Assembly: GCA_913773825.1 (NCBI GenBank)
Contig: CAJYHH010001063.1
Location: forward strand, 1 to 5,069
DNA: 5,069 nt
Direction of reading: 5' to 3'
DNA from: Candidatus Sericytochromatia bacterium
GTDB taxonomy: Bacteria > Cyanobacteriota > Sericytochromatia > UBA7694
Under the pieces are notes generated by a model that did not search any database, was not told where the DNA came from, and saw only the letters and a list, made by a program, of their open reading frames with translations. The position numbers and the translations under genes are program-made. Each line of letters opens with the position of its first letter. Position 1 is the first letter of the stretch. Of the stretch, positions 1-5,069 are shown piece by piece.

Positions 1-534
1 GGCCATGACCGCAAAGAAGGCACCCAGACCGTCAGCGTTGCAGTACCGCTTGAAATGCTCCAGAGCGCCCTGGATAAAGTCAAACTGGGTAAAGCAGGCC
101 ATTTGATGGAACATTTTGATAAAGGTGCTCAGCAGGCGCTGGTTGATGGCTTAAAGCAGTTTGGCTTTGATACTTCACTGTTTGCCAATTTGCATCATGG
201 TCAAGCCATGGACAAAATTGAAGATGTCATCAGAACCGCTAAATTAAAGGGTGAAAGTGAAGTGATGATTGGCTTTGAGCGTCACTTTGGGCCCAATCCA
301 AAAACTGGCGCAATGGAAGCCCATGACTATTTTGAAGTGGGCTTAGAAGGCTCTTATAAAGCTGAGGTCACGGCCAGCAGTGGCTCTGCTTATGCGCGCG
401 TTAAAGGTGAAGCGTCTTATGAACTGGCGGCTAAGATACCCGCACCCCACTTCCCGGTCTGGATGTCAGGCTCACTGTTAGGTATGCCAGCCACGGATGA
501 GCATACAACCAGTACAAGCGGCGGTCAGCACTAA
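1..534 (+). CDS. C-terminal part of an unrecognised protein, 5' end outside window
   Basis: The frame is open from base 1 to the TAA at 532-534, giving 177 visible residues. The ATG at 55 is not a convincing start, because the 18 codons before it read as ordinary protein (visible start GHDRKEGTQT), so the gene is cut by the window edge. I do not recognise the family. Residues about 18-85 look helical, with alternating hydrophobic positions and the stretches LGKAGHLMEH and LVDGLKQFGF. Residues about 86-146 look like a run of beta strands (SEVMIGFERHF, DYFEVGLEGSYKAEV, AYARVKGEASYELAAKI). The protein ends in a Ser/Thr/Gly/His-rich tail (TTSTSGGQH). There is no membrane segment and no aromatic C-terminal outer-membrane signature. 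Its stop overlaps the next start by one base, so it is the upstream member of a coupled three-gene unit. Function is unknown; the coding call is firm. Confidence 0.85.
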   Translation, partial: GHDRKEGTQTVSVAVPLEMLQSALDKVKLGKAGHLMEHFDKGAQQALVDGLKQFGFDTSLFANLHHGQAMDKIEDVIRTAKLKGESEVMIGFERHFGPNPKTGAMEAHDYFEVGLEGSYKAEVTASSGSAYARVKGEASYELAAKIPAPHFPVWMSGSLLGMPATDEHTTSTSGGQH

Positions 535-536
535 TG
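532..536 (+). promoter_or_regulatory. TAATG stop-start overlap (translational coupling)
   Basis: The TAA ending the first gene and the ATG of the second share base 534. No strong Shine-Dalgarno core precedes the ATG (nearby bases read GCGGTCAGCACTA), so re-initiation by ribosomes finishing the first gene is the likely way the second is translated. Confidence 0.7.
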
Positions 537-965
537 CAAGTGCTCAGTACCTTTAGCCATCTTGATCCCGATACGCTGTTTACGGACTTAAACCCCGATA
601 CCCTGCGCTTGAAGTTTACTGAAGTTACAGGCCAGTACAATGGCACTGCTCTAGAAATGCCGCGGGTGAATATTTTGTTTGTGTTTCACACCGACACACA
701 GGGCCTCAAACAAGGTCTAGAGCTCATTTTAGCCGCCAGCTTTGACACATCAGCAGCAGCAGCTTTAAAAGTTCATTTTCCTGAACTAGAAGCTTATAAT
801 CAGGGGCATCATAGCTATTGTTTTCGCATGAAAACAGATGCTTTAGCGCGTTATAGCCCTGACTGGGCAGATAGCGTCGCGCTGCCCGTCTGGTTAGGTG
901 TCGGGGACGGGGCTTTGCTCAATCTGGTTAACTACGAGCTGATTGGCTATTACGAGTTTGCATGA
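534..965 (+). CDS. Hypothetical 143-residue acidic protein, middle gene of coupled operon
   Basis: The start at 534 is chosen because its ATG shares one base with the preceding TAA (TAATG) and the frame then runs 143 codons to a TGA that overlaps the next ATG. I do not recognise the family. The protein is acidic (about 17 Asp/Glu against 8 Lys/Arg by hand count). It has no signal peptide or clear transmembrane helix and looks like a soluble mixed alpha/beta domain. A hydrophobic strand (VNILFVFHT, residues about 45-53) is followed by a helix (GLKQGLELILAASF) and an Ala run (SAAAA) encoded by four CAG triplets. The C-terminus is aromatic and hydrophobic (LPVWLGVGDGALLNLVNYEL). The N-terminus has a small internal echo, DPDTL then NPDTL. 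Its size and place between two larger proteins would suit an adaptor, chaperone or immunity-like partner, but that is inference from position only. Confidence 0.82.
   Translation: MQVLSTFSHLDPDTLFTDLNPDTLRLKFTEVTGQYNGTALEMPRVNILFVFHTDTQGLKQGLELILAASFDTSAAAALKVHFPELEAYNQGHHSYCFRMKTDALARYSPDWADSVALPVWLGVGDGALLNLVNYELIGYYEFA
962..965 (+). promoter_or_regulatory. ATGA stop-start overlap (translational coupling)
   Basis: The ATG of the third gene (962-964) overlaps the TGA of the second (963-965) in the classic ATGA arrangement. Only a weak purine patch (ACGAG at 952-956) precedes it, which again favours coupled translation and fixes this start over later in-frame ATGs. Confidence 0.75.
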
Positions 966-2770
966 GCAGTGACTTTAAGCCCAGCCCGGATCAAATTGAT
1001 GAGGCGCTGGCCCTTCGAGCACAATTAGATCTGATCTTGGCGGCTTTGGGTAAAGATCGCAGCAATGCTTCAAGTATTGCTGAAATCAACTACCTTAAAG
1101 CCAGCCTGGGCAGACGCATTGTGGCGCATCAAAAAATGCCAACAGCAGCCAAAATTCCTGGCATCAGTCGTCAGCACAGTCTTCTGGCTAAAGCAGGCCA
1201 AACACCTGTCTCAACGCCCTCTAGCCCAGCCGCCCCAGTTACCCCCTTCACAAAGATATCTGATTCAAATCAGCCAGAATCCGACATTAAATCAGAGCTT
1301 TCAGAAGTTGAGCAGGGTCTAAAATTCAAGCAGCAACTGGGCAAAGCGGGTCAGGCTGATCATGTCAGCAAAGGCGAAGAAGTTCTGCTGCTTCAGATCT
1401 TATTGGGACATTTAGGTTTGCCTGTGAATCCCAGTGGCGTTTTTGATCTCGGCACCATTCAAGCGGTTCGCAACTTTCAGATCAAAGCCAAACTGCCTGT
1501 CACCAGCTTAATTGAGGCCAAAAGTCGCGAAGCCTTAAATACACATCTCGAAGCCTGGAAAACCCAGCTCAGCAGCTTATTAGGCAAAGCGCCTGAGAGC
1601 ATCACGCTTGAAGATCTTCAAAATACCCGTAAGCGCAGAACGGGCTCGTTACCGACTCTGCCTGAACCCAAAACAGCGCGCGTAAGCGAACGCGTCTTTG
1701 GCCCCAATCCACCCTCCATTAACGATGCCCCTGAAGTGGAGCGGATCCATCGTGTCTTAAAATATTTGGGTTTGCCATCCGGCAAAGGCACTCGTTATGA
1801 TGCCCAGACTTATGCCAGTGTTCGTAAATTTCAAGCCAACTCACGCTTAAAAGTAACGGGGCTTGTTGACAGTTTGACACTCCAGGCGCTTGAAACTTTA
1901 GATCAGCGTCAGCAGGCTGCAGGCCACCTCAGCGATGAGTTACTCAGTCAATTGCGTCAATATGCCGGTGCTCGTGCTTATCCTGACGCTGAGCTTAAAT
2001 GGCAAATTGTCAGCTTACTGCTGCAGAACCTGATTACAGAGCTCGAAAGCCCCTTAGCAGCCGGTCAACGTCAGCTTGAAACGCTACCAGAGCTTCAATC
2101 AGTTGAACAACCGCTGCTCAACCATGATCTAGGCCCCTTGGGCCAAGTCGGAATGATCAGCCAGGGACTTGAAGTAGAACGTCTGCAAGAAACGCTGAAA
2201 GAGCTGGGTTATGCGATCAAGTCACAGGGTCATTTTGATTTACAGACCCTCGGTGAGGTCAGACGTTATCAGCAGGCTCAAGGTTTGCCCGCAACGGGTA
2301 TCGTTGATGAAGCAACACGCGCAACCATCAACAAGCTCCTTGAGCAGCGCTATGCCGAAGCACAATTTTACAAAACATTAGTTGAAAGCTGGCGCCAGTT
2401 TTTAAACAACGCTGGCTTAAATGTCTCTGAACTGCGTTGGCAAGGGCTGCTAGAGATCTGTAAAAAGCTCATGGCCCTGCTAAAACTTGATCCTGATGAT
2501 CTTGAGCAGCTTCAGGCTCTGGCCTTACCCCAACGCCTCAGTGAGGATCTCAGCCCCACTCACGCCCCGGCGCTGCAGGTGCTCTTACTGCAGGTCTTGC
2601 TCACACGAGCAGGCTTACAGACAGAGCTGACAGGTGTGTTTGATAGTGAAACCACAGCCCATGTGCGCAGTTATCAGACTCAGCACAAGCTGCCGATGAC
2701 CGGTCGAGTTGATGCCCGCACACGGGAAGGTTTAAATCAGCTGATTGCAATTGGCCTGTTTGACGACTAA
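962..2770 (+). CDS. Leaderless protein with four peptidoglycan-binding-like repeats
   Basis: This 602-residue protein is built from four PG_binding_1-type repeats at residues about 136-198, 255-314, 399-462 and 533-597. Each has the family pattern: an LQ..L..LG helix, a G.FD..T turn, a VR.FQ helix, then a (K)LP.TG.VD..T segment and a final helix. In this family the three-helix fold usually binds cell-wall peptidoglycan and is often attached to a hydrolase. No catalytic domain is recognisable here. The N-terminus (MSSDFKPSPDQIDEALALRA) is acidic and helical, with no signal peptide or membrane anchor. Residues about 80-110 are a Pro/Ser/Thr-rich linker. The spacers after repeats 2 and 3 are helical and share the pattern ELxWQ followed by a Leu-rich helix, so the true unit is repeat plus spacer. 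Repeat 1 is degenerate, with TSLIEAKS in place of TG.VD..T. The gene is last in the coupled operon and is followed by a hairpin 43 bases on. Coding call is firm; wall binding is inferred from the repeats. Confidence 0.88.
   Translation: MSSDFKPSPDQIDEALALRAQLDLILAALGKDRSNASSIAEINYLKASLGRRIVAHQKMPTAAKIPGISRQHSLLAKAGQTPVSTPSSPAAPVTPFTKISDSNQPESDIKSELSEVEQGLKFKQQLGKAGQADHVSKGEEVLLLQILLGHLGLPVNPSGVFDLGTIQAVRNFQIKAKLPVTSLIEAKSREALNTHLEAWKTQLSSLLGKAPESITLEDLQNTRKRRTGSLPTLPEPKTARVSERVFGPNPPSINDAPEVERIHRVLKYLGLPSGKGTRYDAQTYASVRKFQANSRLKVTGLVDSLTLQALETLDQRQQAAGHLSDELLSQLRQYAGARAYPDAELKWQIVSLLLQNLITELESPLAAGQRQLETLPELQSVEQPLLNHDLGPLGQVGMISQGLEVERLQETLKELGYAIKSQGHFDLQTLGEVRRYQQAQGLPATGIVDEATRATINKLLEQRYAEAQFYKTLVESWRQFLNNAGLNVSELRWQGLLEICKKLMALLKLDPDDLEQLQALALPQRLSEDLSPTHAPALQVLLLQVLLTRAGLQTELTGVFDSETTAHVRSYQTQHKLPMTGRVDARTREGLNQLIAIGLFDD
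1367..1555 (+). repeat. Peptidoglycan-binding-like repeat 1 (degenerate)
   Basis: Encodes residues about 136-198 of the four-repeat protein. It keeps LLLQILLGHLGLP, SGVFDLGT and AVRNFQIKAKLPVT. The following TG.VD..T element is replaced by TSLIEAKS, so both the glycine and the aspartate are missing. Confidence 0.7.
1724..1903 (+). repeat. Peptidoglycan-binding-like repeat 2
   Basis: Encodes residues about 255-314. It has VERIHRVLKYLGLP, a variant turn GTRYDAQT instead of G.FD..T, then SVRKFQANSRLKVTGLVD and a closing helix. Confidence 0.72.
2156..2347 (+). repeat. Peptidoglycan-binding-like repeat 3
   Basis: Encodes residues about 399-462 and is the most canonical copy: VERLQETLKELGY, GHFDLQT, EVRRYQQAQGLPATGIVD and the final ATRATINKLL helix. 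Confidence 0.78.
2558..2752 (+). repeat. Peptidoglycan-binding-like repeat 4
   Basis: Encodes residues about 533-597, almost at the protein's C-terminus. It has LQVLLLQVLLTRAG, TGVFDSET, HVRSYQTQHKLPMTGRVD and TREGLNQL. Unlike repeats 2 and 3 it has no long spacer after it, and the protein ends five residues later. Confidence 0.77.
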
Positions 2771-2813
2771 ACGAGAATTAAACAAGGCTGACAGCCCCAA
2801 CCAGAAATAGAGT

Positions 2814-2843
2814 AAGGCCGGAAAATTTTCATTTCCCGGCTTT
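2814..2843. terminator. Likely bidirectional terminator between convergent genes
   Basis: An arm AAGGCCGG (2814-2821) pairs with CCGGCTTT (2836-2843): eight pairs including one G-U. The inner AAA/TTT can extend the stem past a bulged C. On the + strand the stem runs into TTTAGATTT, a broken T tract. On the - strand the tail is weaker (CCTTACTCTATTT). It lies 43 bases from the stop codon on each side, as expected for a terminator shared by two converging operons. Confidence 0.55.
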
Positions 2844-2856
2844 AGATTTCTCGGCT

Positions 2857-2882
2857 AGAACTTTAGTTTTGGGGTAAGTTCT
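2857..2882. repeat. AT-rich inverted repeat just after the SMC-like gene's stop
   Basis: AGAACTT (2857-2863) is matched by its exact complement AAGTTCT (2876-2882) across a 12-base loop. On the - strand it begins four bases after the stop codon of the SMC-like gene. The stem is short, low in GC and lacks a T tract, so it is at best a minor 3' end structure. Confidence 0.3.
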
Positions 2883-2886
2883 TGCT

Positions 2887-5069
2887 TTAGTTTTTGCCCA
2901 TCACTTCGGCTAAGGCCTGCCATTCACTGCGCTTGTGCTGGAATTCGATAATGGGCATATCCAGCAGATGTGAAGTGCGGTTATTGCGGCGGAAAACAAA
3001 ATGCACAGACGAGATATAAGGCTCAACAATATGGGTTTTATCGTTAGGGGTAACAACGAGCAATTGCAGATGGAGCTGACGGCAGAGATCCATCAGATAA
3101 GTCGCTTTTTCATCGTCTTGGTTACTAAAAGACTCATCAACCGCGATAAATCTAAAGGACGGTGAGCTTTCATCATTGGCAATACCAAACTGATAAGCAA
3201 TGGCAGAACCTAGAATCGTATAGGTCAGCTGGGCTTTTTCACCGCCTGAGAGCTCACCCATTGAGCGATAAACTTTCATCGGCTTATTGGTTTCGCGGAA
3301 GTACTCTTCAGCGTAATACTCATTCCAGTTACGTACGTCAGTGACTTGCTTTTTCCAGGACTCTTCACGCTCAAGTTTTTCAATCAGCTCACGAATCGCT
3401 TCAAAGCTCTGTTTAAGGGTTTCGAGTTCATAGACGCCTTCGGTTTCCGTTGACTGAGGAATCCAGGCGTCGAGTTTTTCTCTAAAGCCCAAGACATTGG
3501 GTGAAGTACTGCGAACCGCTTTGAGCTGAATATACGTCATCGGCAGATTACGGAAATTAATCTGATTCAGCGAAGCATTTAACTCGCCAATTGTCTCTAA
3601 AATTTCCTGTTCCTGCTGATAAAAACTCTCTCTAAAGTCTGCCATCTTCTGAATCATATGCGTCGTCAAATAGCGCTCAAAGTCGCGGGTATAGCTCGGC
3701 AGGTCATCTGTTTCCAGACGGGTACAATAATCGAGATAGTCTTTGACATAAGTGATATCTTCAGCCAGCTGATAAGTATCCGATGACCAGTCCGGAAAGC
3801 GCTGCATCAGCTCTTGCTCAGGCCGCTTAAAGGCGATCATGGCGCGCTCAAGTGCCCGGCGGGTTTCCTCGATGCGATGACGGAAGCTATTAAGACGTTT
3901 TTCAATGTCTTCTTTAACCGCCCGCGCCAGCAAACTGACGTTTTCAGCTTTAAGCTCAGATAACTGGCTGGCAAAGCGCTGTTCAAACTCAGCATAGAGT
4001 ACCGGCAGAGCTTCAGGCTTAATATCCATGCCGTCAATCCGGGCATGTTTAAGCAGAGTCTGGGCTTCTTCCAGCTGCAGACGATAGTCTTCAATGCCTG
4101 TCAGAATCTCTTGCTCACGGCGAATATAGCTAATCCGCTCCTGTTCAAGCTCCTGAATTTTGACCGCCTGGGCATTGATCTGCTCACGCAGCCCATGTAA
4201 GTCGCCGCTCGCGTTTTCAAGATTGAGCTGCTGCTGTAAAAGCTCTTCACGGCGGTCAGCCTGGCTTTCCCAGTCAAGTGCAGCAAAATCAGTCAGTTCT
4301 TCAAACTTGGCAATATTGCGCAGATTCCAGTCGAGCTTTTCTTGCTCACGCTGGAGCTGATCTTGTTCAGCCAGGCATTTTTCAACTTTGTTCTGCAGGC
4401 TGTGAATATCTCCCACAATTGAGTCTACTTTACCCGTATTGGTCCAGCCCAGAACATACTGACTACGGCCATAACCACTGTCACGGTCGTCTTTTTCATG
4501 ACGAGAAGCCGCTTTAATCAGACCTTCACGCGTAATCGCCTTACGGTAAGTTTCAAACTCACCCAGGTTATCCGCACACAAGAAGTCATAAGTGGTCAGA
4601 ACCTGCTCTTTGACCCATTCGCTATAAGGCGATTCTGGGTGAAAGCTCAGTTTCTGGACCAAAGCTTTAGGCGGAGCAAAAACTTTGCTTTCAGAACGAT
4701 AATATTCTGGCACTTTATGATAGACCAGACGGCCACGTAAATTTGTGTTGTTTACAAAGCTATTGACCTGCGAATAATAGCGTTCAGGCACAATCAGGCG
4801 CATGGCAAAGCCGCGCAGCAGCTTTTCAATTACGGCTTCCCAGTCATGTGCCGTATCTTTAACCTGAATCAGCTCTGCCACAAAGGGTAGTGTCGCTGAA
4901 GACACACCTAAGTGTTCAGCAATTTCTTCACGGATTTCAGCAATACGGCCGGTGATATTGTTTTTCTGAGTATTAAGCTGCTGGATTTCATGTTGTCGCA
5001 GTTTGACGTTTTGCAGATGCTCTTCCATTTCGCGCTGAATCTGAAAGCTGTCTTGGGCTAAACGTCGGC
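2887..5069 (-). CDS. jetC: SMC-like ATPase of JetC/MksB type, C-terminal part, 5' end outside window
   Basis: The frame is open from the right edge to the stop at 2887-2889, about 726 visible residues. The ATG at 5028 is not taken as the start, since the frame continues in coiled-coil-like sequence (RRLAQDSFQIQRE) beyond it. Counting from that Met, the order is: coiled coil 1-45; hinge about 47-202, with DWEAVIEKLLRGFAMRLIVP, LRGRLVYHKV, HEKDDR and YVLGWTN; a long returning coiled coil about 203-485; then the C-terminal head. The head holds VTDVRNW, the ABC signature LSGGEK (593-598), Walker B FIAVDES with the Asp-Glu pair (627-633), and LLVVTPNDK further on. The Walker A half lies off-window. 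In Wadjet, JetC is the motor that extrudes plasmid DNA loops with JetA and JetB so that the JetD nuclease can cut. In MksBEF the homologue acts as a condensin. No JetD follows, so the symbol is a family-level assignment. The protein should be cytoplasmic and DNA-associated. Confidence 0.88.
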   Translation of the reverse strand, partial: RRLAQDSFQIQREMEEHLQNVKLRQHEIQQLNTQKNNITGRIAEIREEIAEHLGVSSATLPFVAELIQVKDTAHDWEAVIEKLLRGFAMRLIVPERYYSQVNSFVNNTNLRGRLVYHKVPEYYRSESKVFAPPKALVQKLSFHPESPYSEWVKEQVLTTYDFLCADNLGEFETYRKAITREGLIKAASRHEKDDRDSGYGRSQYVLGWTNTGKVDSIVGDIHSLQNKVEKCLAEQDQLQREQEKLDWNLRNIAKFEELTDFAALDWESQADRREELLQQQLNLENASGDLHGLREQINAQAVKIQELEQERISYIRREQEILTGIEDYRLQLEEAQTLLKHARIDGMDIKPEALPVLYAEFEQRFASQLSELKAENVSLLARAVKEDIEKRLNSFRHRIEETRRALERAMIAFKRPEQELMQRFPDWSSDTYQLAEDITYVKDYLDYCTRLETDDLPSYTRDFERYLTTHMIQKMADFRESFYQQEQEILETIGELNASLNQINFRNLPMTYIQLKAVRSTSPNVLGFREKLDAWIPQSTETEGVYELETLKQSFEAIRELIEKLEREESWKKQVTDVRNWNEYYAEEYFRETNKPMKVYRSMGELSGGEKAQLTYTILGSAIAYQFGIANDESSPSFRFIAVDESFSNQDDEKATYLMDLCRQLHLQLLVVTPNDKTHIVEPYISSVHFVFRRNNRTSHLLDMPIIEFQHKRSEWQALAEVMGKN

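Noticed and set aside
431..646. Open frame of 71 codons on the - strand across the first stop-start overlap
   Set aside because: It is antisense to two genes with strong coupling evidence, and its translation resembles nothing recognisable.
751..762. (CAG)4 triplet repeat
   Set aside because: It is too short to be a meaningful microsatellite; it encodes a short Ala run in a helix.
1065..1322. Open frame of 85 codons within the start of the four-repeat gene, same strand
   Set aside because: It is a +1 shadow of the Pro/Ser-rich linker region and has no support of its own.
2786..2796. GGCTG-A-CAGCC palindrome after the four-repeat gene
   Set aside because: The stem is only four or five pairs with almost no loop and no T tract; the nearby larger hairpin is the better terminator candidate.
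3162..3344. Open frame of 60 codons on the + strand opposite the ATPase head
   Set aside because: It is antisense to the Walker B and signature coding region, where protein constraint explains the open frame.
3837..4286. Other-frame open stretches on the - strand inside the SMC-like gene
   Set aside because: They overlap the coiled-coil coding frame fully and read as frame-shadow peptides.
4160..4740. Several open frames on the + strand opposite the SMC-like gene
   Set aside because: They lie wholly antisense to a gene with clear hinge and coiled-coil sequence, have low-complexity Ser/Cys-rich or unpatterned translations, and have no family resemblance.
5026..5028. Start codon of the SMC-like gene at 5028
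   Set aside because: The frame stays open to the window edge with coiled-coil-like residues, and a protein starting here would lack the Walker A head and half its arm.

Overview
This window holds two convergent gene groups that meet at about 2771-2886. Both are cut by the window edges, so no promoter or first gene is visible. It is bacterial: dense genes, stop-start overlaps and no introns. Three 60-base lines sampled by hand from different genes each gave 28-29 G+C (about 47%), with no obvious difference between the two halves. A gammaproteobacterial or similar Gram-negative host is a reasonable guess, but nothing here fixes the taxon.

Left part, + strand (1-2770): three genes run as one tight unit. 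First is the 3' end of a gene of unknown function, with a mixed helical then strand-rich C-terminus. Second is a 143-residue acidic hypothetical protein. Third is a 602-residue protein with four peptidoglycan-binding-like (PG_binding_1 type) repeats separated by helical spacers and with no signal peptide. Each downstream start overlaps the preceding stop (TAATG at 532-536, ATGA at 962-965), so the three are almost certainly co-transcribed and translationally coupled. Their shared job is unknown. Export of a leaderless wall-binding protein by a tail-like or contractile apparatus is one possibility, but no structural gene of such a machine is in the window.

Middle (2771-2886): a 116-base convergent intergenic gap. 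A GC-rich hairpin sits exactly midway, 43 bases from each stop codon, and looks like a shared bidirectional terminator.

Right part, - strand (5069-2887): the C-terminal part of a large SMC-like ATPase of the JetC/MksB type. It carries the hinge, the returning coiled-coil arm, and the C-terminal head with intact ABC signature and Walker B motifs. This is the motor subunit of a Wadjet (JetABCD) plasmid-defence system or an MksBEF condensin. The N-terminal Walker A half and any kleisin and KITE partners lie beyond the right edge. No JetD/MksG nuclease gene follows it, which leaves open whether this is a defence system or a condensin without the nuclease.

Nothing in the sequence ties the two groups functionally. 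The left operon is the less explained of the two.
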